Assembly: GCA_030272585.1 (NCBI GenBank)
Contig: BSYQ01000005.1
Location: 744,001-808,000 of the forward strand
Length of the DNA stretch: 64,000 nt
Direction of reading: 5' to 3'
Origin: Bryopsis sp. KO-2023
Lineage: Eukaryota > Chlorophyta > Ulvophyceae > Bryopsidales > Bryopsidaceae
The notes under the pieces were generated by a model, which had not been told where the DNA came from, made no database searches, and saw only the letters and a program-made list of their open reading frames with translations. The position numbers were made by a program, and so were the translations under genes. Shown piece by piece: positions 11,202 to 22,358 of this stretch. Each line of letters opens with the position of its first letter. Position 1 is the stretch's first letter.

Positions 11202-11729
11202 GTACCAGTTGGCAGGGCTGCTCTTTCTCTATCCCTTCTTTTTTTTTGGGGGGGGGGGGGGGGGAAGGGGCGTCAGAATAGTAATTCCCTATGAGGATGT
11301 GGCAGGGTCTGGATGCAGTTCACGAAACTTCAGAACCATGCGTTTGAGTGATTTCCCACATGTATGCTGGATTGTGACCCTCGCCTGTCCGGACATCCCA
11401 AGTCAACTACGTGAGTGAAATTGTCAACTCCATCATCAGTCAGTCTGTACAAGGATGATAACGTTCTTGGTCACAGAAAATCCTTTGCACTTGGTGGGAA
11501 GAATGCTGCTCAATGCCCTGTTTATGTATGTCGGCTATGTCCAGGTATTCCAACGTGTTGCAAATCTTGCTGCCCATAATTTCCAACCCCCATCGCTGGT
11601 TTGTCGTTCACATCTTCAGGTCGCATGTCTGAAACTGGCATTTTTCTTGAAGCCAACAGCAATTTCCCTCCCAGTATTTCTTCAGCTGCTGGGGTCAGTT
11701 TCTAATTCTCAGGGGATTTTTGTGTGTAG

Positions 11730-11921
11730 ATTCGTCGCATCATAGCTCTGTGGCCTTTGGGCCAGCAGCATAGGGAGATACGTGACGGCCACGACAATAA
11801 TTGGCTCCTGCTGGAGTTTGCGTTATCGATCCCCTTCGCAGCCGGGTACAAGACAGAGGTAGGATTAGCCGGATGTCTGCCAGAGATCGGCTTCCCCCCT
11901 GGAGGTCTGACTTCCAATTAA
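11730..11921 (+). CDS. Unidentified exon
   Basis: After an acceptor (TGTGTGTAG) one frame stays open to a stop at about 11,921 and encodes IRRIIALWPLGQQHREIRDG then HDNNWLLLEFALSIPFAAGY. A donor-like AG|GTAGGA at 11,858 would end the exon earlier. An upstream exon candidate after CTTCAG near 11,620 reads RMSETGIFLEANSNFPPS. Composition looks like real protein, but I recognise no family. Confidence 0.35.
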   Translation: MRRIIALWPLGQQHREIRDGHDNNWLLLEFALSIPFAAGYKTEVGLAGCLPEIGFPPGGLTSN

Positions 11922-12654
11922 TGGCCTGCAGGCATCAAGATGCTATGTTTAGCCTCCCTGGTGTTGTGAGGTATCTGCACATCAATTTTTGAAACCCACT
12001 TGCTGCACAGAAGTATGATATTATCAATCAGGGTGTTTCTGAGAAAAAGAATTGAAAAAACTCTTCCAGGGAAAGGACATGACTTCAGTGTGCTTTTTTT
12101 CAAAAAGAAAGTAAAAAGAGAAAGCAGAGTAGGAATGGCAAAGATTTGATTTAAGTTTGTTAAACTAATGGGGAAATTGCTGTGCATTTGTAGTAGGTGG
12201 ACCTTCGATGCCAGCTGTAGGAAGAATCTGACAAAACAGGCCAGGCCGAAGGCAGTTTGGGTGCCGAGGAGAACGAAGTAAAGAAGCCAAGGTGTGGATA
12301 CAGAAAAATATGACTCATAATAAACCTATCGGTTGTCTAGCGCTCAAAGCACTACCTCTTCTTCTTTCTATGAGCTGTAGGAAATCGGAAAAAAAAATGT
12401 AAAGTTTTGAAAGTGGCAAAAGTGCCTTTCAAACAGCGGTGACTGTGACCAGGTGCATCTAGGGGAGAAGTGAAAAAACTGACGGAAGCGAAAAACTCGT
12501 TCAATTCCACCTGTAACGCATGGTCAGCCGGATTGGGATTGGTCAGCCGATGAGGGATAGATAGAGAGAATCCACATCAGCACCGGAGATATGATCCGAA
12601 GCCACAGGGCCAGCACCTACTCCAGGATGCTGTGATTCCCGAGTGGTACAACAG

Positions 12655-12947
12655 TGGTAATTGATGAGCCTAAACCTGCCCCACCTCCTCCACCACCTCC
12701 TCCCCCTCCTGCTCCTTTACCTCCAGCACCAGTTTCTGCAAGGCCAGAGGCAAAGGTGTCAGGTGCCCAAGCTAAGTCAACTGGAGCCTATGCCCCAGCA
12801 AAGGCCACTGGTTCTTTTGTTCCTGCAAGCCCTGTGGAGAAACCTGCAGAACCAGCTCCAGTTAAAAATCCGGAGAAGCCTGCTGAGGTTCCAGAAGAGA
12901 AGCCTGAGGCTCCAGTTGAGCAACCAGAGGAAACTCCAGAGAAACCA
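12655..12947 (+). CDS. Proline-rich exon, unknown protein
   Basis: The exon lies between CAACAG and a donor GTACGA. It encodes about 97 residues: VIDEPKPA, a run of ten prolines, PAPLPPAPVSA, then a low-complexity KPAEPAP/EKPEAP/EQPEETPEK acidic-proline tail. Such segments are flexible linkers or SH3/profilin ligands in actin regulators. A CAP-like exon lies 1.5 kb upstream on the same strand, but the order (C-terminal domain before proline-rich segment) argues against the same gene. Confidence 0.4.
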
Positions 12948-13287
12948 GTACGACAACTAGGCACTCTGTTCTGTCCTTCATATGATAGATCCCTTGATGT
13001 GTATGCATGGAAGATCATTAACCAATGCCTTTGATTTTTGCAGGCATTTGAAAAGTCGCAAGAAGCAGATGTTATTTGAAATTGTGGAGGTATTCCTGAA
13101 CTGCGATGTTCTATTGAGACTATCCTTTCTTTATGGTTTTGTAGCGCTTGCCACTGTAACAGGTTTGGTCTGGTTCCACCACACTTGTTAAATTAAAACT
13201 AAAACTAAAACTAATTAAAACTATTACACTCTTTCGTGTTCATTTTTAAATTTATTTCAGGTTTTTCTTTCTTTATCATTTCCCCAG

Positions 13288-13731
13288 GTGTATATGCCTG
13301 ACTTGTTGACCGATATGGCCATTTCGGCAGCAAAATCAGCTGGGGTCTTGGTTATTGTAATTGGTGGGGAGGAGCCAGTGGAGTCGACCGTTTCAGACCA
13401 ATTTGTCACGTTCGCATCCACAACTGCTTCTGCATACACAAAGGAGGGCACAGTTGCAGCTGAAAGCTTTTGTGTGGGGGATTCTTCATCAGTGACAGAA
13501 GGTGCAACCACTGTCGTTGGAAATGCTTGTGGTGGAGTGAAGCAGTTGGAGGCTTGCCGTGGTGTTGGTGCTTCTTGCTGTGCGAGAAGCTTCAAGAGGA
13601 GGCTCTGTAACTATTCAAAAGACGGTTGCAAGAATGGTCCATGGATCAGAAATAATGACTACAGTTATGAGAAGAATACAAAAAGGTCTTTTCAAGATGG
13701 GAAGAAAAACCAGTGCTTCTGCCTCCAGTAG
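13288..13731 (+). CDS. Unidentified possible terminal exon
   Basis: An acceptor (TTTCCCCAG) opens a 148-codon frame starting VYMPDLLTDMAISAAKSAGV that is rich in Ser, Thr, Val and Ala, then turns Cys/Lys-rich and stops at 13,731. The other plus frame from 13,559 (ending SRELEEILIC at 13,759) also looks plausible, so a frame change or intron in between is possible. No family recognised. Confidence 0.3.
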   Translation: MYMPDLLTDMAISAAKSAGVLVIVIGGEEPVESTVSDQFVTFASTTASAYTKEGTVAAESFCVGDSSSVTEGATTVVGNACGGVKQLEACRGVGASCCARSFKRRLCNYSKDGCKNGPWIRNNDYSYEKNTKRSFQDGKKNQCFCLQ

Positions 13732-13887
13732 AGAGCTGGAGGAGATTCTTATATGTTAATCCAGAATTAACATGCAGTTCGATATTTCGTCTTTTCATGT
13801 TTTCATTTGTGAGTTGGGATGGCAGGGAGTGACCCTTATTTCATTTTTAGTCTGCTAGCAATATGATGTTTTATTGATATGATGTTT

Positions 13888-15050
13888 TGTAAAGAACGTT
13901 GCAAAACCCCAAACCAACAGTGTGACAAAGCCTTTCCCCGGTGTAACGATCAATGTTGCAAAACCAAAAACCAACAGTGTGACAAAGCCTTTCCCCGTTG
14001 TAACAATCAACGTTGCAAAGTCCACAACCAACAGTGTGACAAAGCCTCTCCCCGTTGTAACAATCAACGTTGCAAAATCAACAACCAACAGTGTGATAAA
14101 GCCTTTCATCGTTGTCACAATCAACGTTGCAAAGTGCTGACAAATCATCGTGAAAAGGCCTGTCCACGTTGTAACATGCATCGTTGTGGAGTGCACATTC
14201 TTCCGTGCTCAGAGGCCTGTCTACGTTGTAACATGCATCGTTGTGGAGTGCACATTCTTCCGTGCTCAAAGGCCTGTCCGCGTTGTAACATGTAACATGC
14301 ATCGTTGTGGAGTGCACATTCTTCCGTGCTCAGAGGCTTGTCTACGTTGTAACATGTATTGTTGTGGAGTGCACATTCTTCCGTGCTCAGAGGCCTGTCC
14401 GCGTTGTAACATGCATCGTTGTGGAGTGCACATTCTTCCGTGCTCAGAGGCCTGTCTACGTTGTAACATGTATCGTTGTGGAGTGCACATTCTTCCGTGC
14501 TCAGAGGTCTGTCCGCGTTGTAACATGTATCGTTGTGGAGTGCACATTCTTCCGTGCTCAGAGGCCTGTCTACGTTGTAACATGCAACATGCATCGTTGT
14601 GGAGTGCACATTCTTCCGTGCTCAGAGGCCTGATTACGTTGTAACATGCATCGTTGTGGAGTGCACATTCTTCCGTGCTCAAAGGCCTGTCCGCGTTGTA
14701 ACATGCATCGTTGTGGAGTGCACATTCTTCCGTGCTCAGAGGCCTGTCTACGTTGTAACATGTATCGTTGTGGAGTGCACATTCTTCCGTGCTCAGAGGC
14801 CTGTTCGCGTTGTACCATGCATCGTTGTGGAGTGCACATTCTTCCGTGCTCAGAGGCCTGTCCGCGTTGTAACATGCATCGTTGTGGAGTGCACATTCTT
14901 CCGTGCTCAGAGGCCTATCCGCGTTGTAACATGCATCGTTGTGGAGTGCACATTCTTCCGTGCTCAGAGGCCTGATTACGTTGTAAACTGCATCGTTGTG
15001 GAGTGCACATTCTTCCGTGCTCAGAGGCCTGTCTACGTTGTAAACTGCAT
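13888..15050. repeat. 57-bp tandem array, about 20 units, two subfamilies
   Basis: Four to five units of one type (13,888-14,150; core CAACAGTGTGACAAAGCC) are followed by fifteen units of a second type (to 15,050; core GTGGAGTGCACATTCTTCCG). The period is 57 bp, i.e. 19 codons, so several frames stay open on both strands. In one plus frame both types give Cys at positions 1, 8 and 15 of the unit and share an R-C-N-x-x-R-C segment (first type NQQCDKAFPRCNNQRC, second LPCSEACPRCNMHRC) although the DNA has diverged. Two 7-bp duplications of AACATG-type sequence (near 14,290 and 14,585) break this frame. It is either a Cys-rich repeat gene that has decayed or a satellite; direction and function are not settled. 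Confidence 0.85.
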
Positions 15051-15059
15051 CGTTGCAAA

Positions 15060-16000
15060 TGAAGCACTCAGCCATGTCATTTCGAAAAGACGTCAACCAT
15101 GCTAACCGGGCCTTCTGCGTGATTCGCCGGCTGGATGTGGGTGCTAAAAAAACCATCATTGTTAAATGTGCACTCCACAACGATGAAAAACAACCATGCA
15201 AAAGGGGTGTAGAACAACGTTAATGGTGTCATTAACCACGCGATTGTTTACAACGTATTCAGCGAATTTCCTATAGTGATAAGAGGAAAAGCAAACGAGG
15301 TAAGTTTGCAGTAAGTTTGATGTGTCCTCCATCACAAATTTGTGATAGGATTTGAGTGCGGTGCTGACCTCTTTTCTTTTTTCTTTTTTTTTCCTTCTCA
15401 ATGTCGATATGTAAAGTATGTATTTGGCGTTTGTATCCGTTTGTATCTGTTTTTCCACCGGGGGGGGGGGGGGGGGGGTTGGGATTTTGGCAGGATTAAT
15501 AAAACCAGCAAACTGTTTTTTTTTTTTGCTGGGTACCCATCCCTCCATTGTAGATTGAGTTTTTCTTTATCATAGTTGCAGCGTTTTTTATTTTTCTTGA
15601 GAAGAAAAGGCAGGGATGGGAAAAAAAAGACATTTCTGGGTCTGTTTTGGGATCTGGGAATTCGGGGACTGTCTTAACGAAAAAAAGAAAAAAAAATGAG
15701 GGCATGTCGCATCATGTCCCCATTTTGAAAAAGAAAACAAAAAGAGAGACGATATGACAGGGAGGAAATGGATGCGGTGGTGGGATTTGCCCTGATTGAA
15801 TTTTGCTGTCGTGGTGGTATTGGACCTGTCATATTTATGTGTACGAAATTTGGGTTGAATTTCGCTGCTTCGATTGGATTACAATAATATGGAATTTGTT
15901 AAAAATAAATAAAAATTGATGTGGCATCTGCTTCTTTTGTTTTCCCTGGGGTTAGCTTCCCTTTTTCCGACTGCTGATTTTGCAGTGCATGGGTGTGTGT
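15060..16000. other. No supported gene
   Basis: After the array comes a short inverted trace of the repeat core (15,165-15,190), then T-rich sequence with an 18-base G run near 15,460 and several poly-A/T tracts. I see no exon with splice borders. Confidence 0.5.
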
Positions 16001-16005
16001 GTTAG

Positions 16006-16136
16006 ATGGCTCGAAGGCTGATGCGTTCCAAAGCGAAAAAGATGCAACTAATAGAGGGTTGATCGTGAACAAAGCGGCGCTCAACCGGGTTAAGAAATTC
16101 GAGGAAGAACCATCTAGAAATGAGGAAACGCTGTGA
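16006..16136 (+). CDS. Unidentified terminal exon
   Basis: An acceptor GTGTGTGTTAG opens a frame reading GSKADAFQSEKDATNRGLIV then NKAALNRVKKFEEEPSRNEE, ending in TGA at 16,134-16,136. The charged, helical composition looks coding, but there is no recognised family. A further exon-like segment at 16,180-16,276 (PELNISGGGNNS...) lies just before the transposon at 16,383 and may belong to the same gene. Confidence 0.35.
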
Positions 16137-16382
16137 TTGGTTTATTCCTGGTGGGATTTTGTGGGTTTTGTTCCAACAGGCCAGAACTGAATATTTCTGG
16201 AGGAGGAAATAATTCAATATTGAGTGAAAGCGAGTTCTCTTCAAGACGCTTTTTTGGCTTCAATACGTTCAGCAGGTTTACAATCCTAAGGTTTTTGTTT
16301 TGTTTTTGTTTTTGTTTTTTTTGTTTTTCTTTTTCTTTTCTTTCCTTTTTGTCTTTGTTCCAGCATCATAGAGGGTGATGGC

Positions 16383-17687
16383 CAGACCTGGGCCCGACCG
16401 GACCGGCAGCGAAAAACCGGTCCGGTCCGGTCCAACCTGTCCATGGACCGGCTGACCTGTCCGGTCCTGTCCGGTCCAGCGAAAAAACGCCGGTCCTTGC
16501 AAGACCGGACAGGTTGTGACCTGTCCGGTCCTGTCCACTCCGGTCCAGTCAACCTCGGAAATCTGCAGAAATCTAGACCGGTTTTCTGACAGATTTTCCG
16601 TTTTTAGACAGGTCACACCCACATTTCGCCTTTATTAGACCGGCGATGTGACCTGTCTAAAACCGGAACGACCCTGTCTTGACAGGGTTGTTCTCCTGTT
16701 TTAGACCGGCTCTAGGTCGGTCTGGACAGGTGGGCTGCCTGTCCAGACCGACCTGGAGCCTGTCTAGAACAGGTCGCACAATTAAGTACTTTTAACGTGC
16801 TAATTGTGTATCAATCGACTGAGAACTGATTCAATTAATTAAAGAACGAAGTATTATTTATTATATGCATTTTTAATGCATGAATGACGTGAGCCAAGCC
16901 CACCAGCCACCGACTAGAGGGAGTCGGTCGACTCAAGGAGGATTCGAACCCGGGTTGGCTAAGCCCGAGTCGAAGACACTATCACTAGTGGACCCCACCA
17001 CAGGGACGCTCAAAAGGAGGCCGTTACTTTTAAGTACCCGTTTAATTTTCCAAAATTAAACGGGTACTTAAAAGTAACGGCCTCCTTTTGAGCGTCCCTG
17101 TGGTGGGGTCCACTAGTGATAGTGTCTTCGACTCGGGCTTAGCCAACCCGGGTTCGAATCCTCCTTGAGTCGACCGACTCCCTCTAGTCGGTGGCTGGTG
17201 GGCTTGGCTCACGTCATTCATGCATTGAAAATATATATAATAAATAATACTTTGTTCTTTAATCCATTGAATCAGTTCTCAGTCGATTAACACATTAAAA
17301 AGTGCTTAATTGTGTGACCTGTTCTAGACAGGTGCCAGGTCGGTCTGGACAGGCGGCCCACCTGTCCAGACCGACTTGGAGTCGGTCTAAAACAGGTCAT
17401 ATTGGGCGTCACATCGGTCTAAAACAGGGTCACACCGGTCTAAAACAGGTCACACGAGTATGACCGTACTAGACAGGCGACAACCTGTCTGGACAGGTCA
17501 AATCCGGTCCAGAAAGGTCAAATCCGGTCTAGAAAAGGTAGCCTTTACTAGACCGGATTTGACCTTTCTTGGACCGGATTTGACCTTTCCAGACCGGATT
17601 TGACCTGTCTAAGAAAGGTCAAATCCGGTCCAGAAAGTGGTTGCCGGTCCTGTCCGGTCCGGTCCAACGGGTTGGCGCCCAGGTCTG
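16383..17687. mobile_element. Complete palindromic hAT-like foldback element
   Basis: A 1,305-bp non-coding element flanked by a perfect 8-bp target duplication GTGATGGC (16,375-16,382 and 17,688-17,695). Termini are CAGACCTGGGC and GCCCAGGTCTG. The whole element is a palindrome centred at 17,050/17,051 in AATTTTCCAAAATT, with arms of 668 and 637 bp that have diverged from each other. Outer arms are dense in GGTCCGG/ACCGG words; middle parts have GGTCAAATCC (right arm) or TTTAGACCGG words. Inner parts carry a tRNA-like segment in opposite orientations (minus about 16,910-17,010; plus about 17,090-17,175, B box GGTTCGAATCC). The 8-bp duplication and inverted ends fit the hAT superfamily; the transposase must come from elsewhere. 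Confidence 0.9.
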
Positions 17688-18084
17688 GTGATGGCTCTCT
17701 TTTGCTGTGGGTTGTAATTATGATTATGATTATGTGTGTTCAAGACGCTTTTTTTTAATGAAACCGTGGAGGAAAAGGGAGAGAGGGCAGCCGAGGGTGT
17801 CGTCAAATTCTTTGATGATGTGTTGGGTGCTCTTTGTGGATGATGGTGTTGGAACAAAACAGCAAAACAGCCCCAACATGTAATTAACATTTGAGAAAAT
17901 ACATTTACTTATTCATTTAATGTCCATTTAAAAAATTGAAAAGAGAAACATACTTTCACCGATTTTTTTTTTCCAGCCTTGTTTTAGCCTGTACCGTTGT
18001 TCGCAGATCTATTCATAGCGTGTTTTGTTGAATTCACGTTTTGTTCCTGTTGATGATATTTTTGTTTTGTTTTTCTTTGTGAAG

Positions 18085-19467
18085 TGGATATGGCCCGCCT
18101 GGTCCTTTCGCCCCGGTGCCGAATCAAGGGGTCCCTCCACCCAGACCTCCCCCTTTGCCAAATCGAAAAGATTCAACAGCCAATGCCCAACAACCCTCCA
18201 GCGGAAAGCGTCAAACCAACAAGGTGCATTAAATCAAAATTAACTCACTTTTTTTTTTTTAAGTGTTTGAAAATGACCACACACAATTCCCGAAAAAAAA
18301 AAAACAAAAAAAAAACAAAAAAAAAAAAAAACAGGAAAAAAGGGAATTCTGCCCTTTCTTTTTGTCTTATACATACCAAAGGCCTTTTTTTTTTCCCTCC
18401 TCCTCTGGAAAATTCACAAACGCGCACAGCAAAAGAGCGGGCCTAAGCTGTACAGAACGTCTGCCGATGTCGATACAGTCAAACAGAAAATGGAGGAGGA
18501 ACAAATGAATTGCCGTTCAGCGGCCCAAAACCAAAGAGGAAAGACAAGAGCTCCTCAGGTGTTTCATCTTTGTTCGATTTATATGTACATTTATGTATTT
18601 AGTCCTTTTTTATATCACAAGTATTCTATTTTATTATTTTGACTTTTTTGAATTTTCTTTTCTTTTTTTCTTTGGTGGGGGAGGAGGGTACTTGAATGGA
18701 ATGAAGAAGATAGTTGAGTAAATCAGTGAAGGAAAGCTTTTTCTTGTCAAAAGGGGTAAAAACTGAAAAAAAAAAGTTCAAAACTGAAACAGCGGTATGT
18801 GGCTTTTCTGGGAACGGGTGCGTAGGAAGTCTGCCTGGTGCGTGGGTTATTGCTATTTTTAGATGAAGAATTTTCCTCTGTGATTTACTGTGCAGGTGGT
18901 TGGAGGATCGAAAAAAGAATTTCCCCACCGCTGAGAATATGAAAAGAAAGGTGCGTTTTTCATATATCCACGATGAAGAGAAGGATGTTTTATGTTTCAT
19001 TGAATGTTTAGTTAATTTACTTTAGTTTACGATTTCTCTTTTTTTTTTTTTGGGGGGGGGGAGGGACTAACTAACGGTCAGTAAGTTGCAATCTTTTTTT
19101 TCTTTCCTACTTTCATTGTTCGACATCAATGAATGCTGATGGGCTGCAAAAATGTAGGGTAAAATTCCTCTGTTGCTTGAGTCAGCCCTTATATCCTCCA
19201 GCCTGATATTTTTTTATACTGTTTGGTTTCTGAAGTGCTCTTGTGTACAATATGAATACGCACCTATATATATAGGATTGAGTTTGATTTGCTTTTTAGC
19301 TTATTTTTATCGCTTCAGTTGAGTGAACCAGCGTTTTTTTTGTTTTTGTTTTTTTTCTAGGAAGCGGAGGCAAAACTGATGAACGAACGTGGGGAAATCG
19401 ATCCTCGACCAAAAAGCTTGACTCTACAGCAAATGGTGGAAAAGCAAAGAGACATGGGTTTGGACAA
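18085..19467 (+). CDS. NUFIP1-like protein, four exons
   Basis: NUFIP1/Rsa1 is an RNA-binding assembly factor for box C/D snoRNPs. Exons: 18,085-18,223 (GYGPPGPFAPVPNQGVPPPR..., proline-rich), 18,430-18,558 (KSGPKLYRTSADVDTVKQKM...), 18,896-18,950 (WLEDRKKNFPTAENMKRK) and 19,361-19,467 (EAEAKLMNERGEIDPRPKSL...). The third exon matches the NUFIP1 core motif W.E.R.KN.PT..N...K. All are framed by AG and GT. Exon 2 ends in phase 0, while exon 3 needs one carried base, so a small exon may be missed between them. The fourth exon lies inside the left arm of the inverted duplication and recurs at 37,992-38,098. Neither the start codon nor the C-terminus was found. Confidence 0.65.
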
Positions 19468-20232
19468 GTATGGATGCTATTACTGCTCCTCTTTTTTTTT
19501 CGCTTAAAAAAAAACAAACAAAAAAAACTCACAGTGGGAAAAACAAAACTCTTGTTCGTCATCCAGTTGTATAATATTCTCGGGCATCGAATTCGTTTAT
19601 AAACGATTGTGAACTCATTCGTGGTGTTTTAGTATCCGTGTTCCATCAACAAGCCCAAAACAAAAGATCAATCCGGGTGAATTGCACCTCCAGTGGAGAG
19701 GTTCTCCGGCAAGGGTCCTTGTTCCCCCCCCCAATTTCCCTTTTTTCAGAGACCAACCCATACTTTGGTTGGAACAGGGGTCGTACTTCTTACATGTGAA
19801 TCCCACGGCACCTAAATGAAACCCAACAAAGCCGATCAGGAGCTTCCAAGCGAACGACGTAATTCCAAACACTATGGGAAAACAGCAACACCAGAAACAT
19901 ACGTGCCCCAAGACAGCCAACGGCATTCAACGAGCGTTGTCTGAGCAATCAACTGATGTTTGGAAGCCCAATCTGCAGTAGATTTGTGCAAAAACCAAAT
20001 GATTAACCAAATGGACCCTCACCTCGAACGATATCTGTGAGGCAAACACTCCACAATACAATGAATTTACTCACCCCAGCAACCAGATTTCCACAATTAA
20101 TTTCTATCACTAGCTAGGTTCAATTGACCATGAAACCCAGCCCTGCATGCAGCTTCCCATGCCAACCAACCTATCTGTTTTTACCCCGTGTTTTTTCAAA
20201 ATAAGACGAACCCAAAGCCTCGGTTGAACGTG

Positions 20233-20376
20233 CTATTGACCGCTATCGATGATTCGTTGGCTGGTCCGGATTGCTACTGGTTTTTTGTCGATGCAATTCG
20301 GGTAGTACCATTTCCCATTCGGAACCTTTGCTAGGCCGATACATTCAACATGCATGGCCACTGTGCAGGAAGAAGC
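20233..20376 (-). CDS. PHD-finger terminal exon (left copy)
   Basis: PHD fingers read histone H3 tails. The exon follows TTTGATTTCAG and ends in TAG. It encodes 47 residues containing SCTVAMHVECIGLAKVPNGK then WYYPNC, matching the second half of an ING-type PHD finger (C....H..C.GL...P.GKW.CP.C). One expected zinc ligand Cys is Tyr (WYYPNC), so zinc binding may be lost or altered. The first half of the finger was not found upstream. An identical exon is in the right arm. Confidence 0.5.
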   Translation of the reverse strand, partial: ASSCTVAMHVECIGLAKVPNGKWYYPNCIDKKPVAIRTSQRIIDSGQ

Positions 20377-22358
20377 CTGAAATCAAAAGCAGAGGGAAAC
20401 ATACATCTATTTTTATATATTGAATTGGAATTATTTTACACACAGCCAAAAGGTCGAGTGCAGCCGACTCAGAAAAAAACAAACAAACAAAATAACACCA
20501 CCGTGTGATCGCGGTGTCCATATCTAGCTCTCTACCTCAAAGGTAAACTAAGAAGAAATTGATTCGAGAACCAACAGGAAAAACGCTGATCAGAATTGCA
20601 TGGGTAATGCCAGAAGGGATCTCTCTATATTAATTTATGGTATTATGCGACAAAAACCCACTCACAAAGTCCCTCCGGGTGCCCCCAAGAGTTGCGATGC
20701 CTTACTAAGAGGCCCCGTCCTTAAAAAAACAGAGAGGGGGCGAGGCAGAGTCGAACTGCCGCTCCTCCAACGCCCCATTCCAAACAAAAAAAGTAAACAA
20801 AACAGAAAAAAAAAAAATGCAAAAAAACGCGTGAGCGAGCCGGGGTTTAACCCTAGTGGCAACCGATTGTCGAAATCCGCATCGGTCGCATGACTTGGAC
20901 GAACCATGTTTACCACCCCTCAAACACTCACTCGTGAACTTCGGTACTCGCTGCTCTCAAGTACCCCACCCCACAAAGTCACATCCTTCGCTCGTCAAAC
21001 CGATAATTGCTCGATCAATTAGGAAGTGGAGAAAAAGGGGACGCTGCACTTGAGGAGGGTCTTGTTCGCAAGGAGGATCTGTCGCTGATCATTTTAACCC
21101 GAGTGTGACATATTAAAGCAGCCTGTTTGCGAACCCTGCTTAAAAAGCTTTTAATCCTTTCATGTCTGGGACTTGGAGCTGGGGTTTCCGCTTGCTGTCG
21201 TTGAATCGAAAATCCGTATGTGCGGGTCGGCGTTTCAATCGATCGACAACGATGAGTGGTATCCGCTCCTTCCTCACGAGGAAATCAGAAGCGTCCAGTC
21301 CTAAGCATTTGCACCAGAAATATTCTCTTGTGTTTTTTTGCGGTGCAGAGGAAAAGGACAACCGTCAACTGGAATCTGAAGCCAAAAGGTGTCTATGCTC
21401 TGCATCTGAAAAGAAAACCTCTGTCATCAAATTTGTCATGCGATGATTTTTTGTTCTAATTCAGAAACCTATCAACATCTGGTGACAGAGACCTCGACAT
21501 TGTGGAGTCCGTGGAGCTGTGATTTTTTTTTCTTCCCGAAAGCGAACAGAAAAAACACACGCAGACATCCCCTCTTGGGATCCCAAATCAAATCAGCAAG
21601 TGGTTGTGAATTTGGTCGATTTCCCTGTTTCTGCAACGCTGTCCCGTATACCTGACGCCCTCCCTCCCCCCCCCCTTTTGGTTTCTTGATTTTTTTTTTT
21701 TTTTTTTTGAGAATAATTTTTGGGGGTCGATGCAAAAGAGTGGTGTTGTTTTGATTAGGTTGAAGGCCAGGCCCTGTTTTGAACGTCGCACGGAAAACCT
21801 GAAACCAAGGAGGTGGAAGGGAAATCCCAATCCACAGAGCTGAGGAAGGAATTCATATCGTACTGGCAAACAGAGCTGTACACATCGTAAGGCTCGAACA
21901 GGAAAAAAACACACACACACACATATATTCCAAAGAAGCGCTTCGCTTTTTTGCTGTTGGATCCTTGACAAAGCAGTAAAAAAAAAAAATAGATGGGAGG
22001 AGGTGGGGGTTGTGCAGGGTACTATGACGAGTACTAGTCTCTCTGCTTTGCGTTTCATTTTGCCAGATCAGGACTTCACCTAACGACCCTGAAAGCTCAC
22101 CCCTTTTTTTTGGGGGGGGGGGGGGGGATGGGGGTTGTGGATTGAGGGAGACAAAGGTGACCTGTGATTTGCCAGTTTTGAGTTTGTAACTCTAGATTAT
22201 GTATGGATGTGGATGTGTGGCAAAGAGAACAAAGATGGGCGTTTGCAGCTGTGAATGACCTGATGGATTTCTTGCTTTAAGAGGTGGTGCGACATCAGAT
22301 TTGACCCAGGAGCTGCATGTAGTTGGATAGGACAGTTTCCCCTGTTCCATCATCATAG

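Noticed and set aside
13888-15050. Possible CRISPR array
   Set aside because: Units are contiguous with no unique spacers, and the genome is eukaryotic.
14266-15201. 311-codon minus-strand frame over the 57-bp array
   Set aside because: The unit length is a multiple of three, so any stop-free frame stays open; the Cys conservation between subfamilies favours a plus frame.
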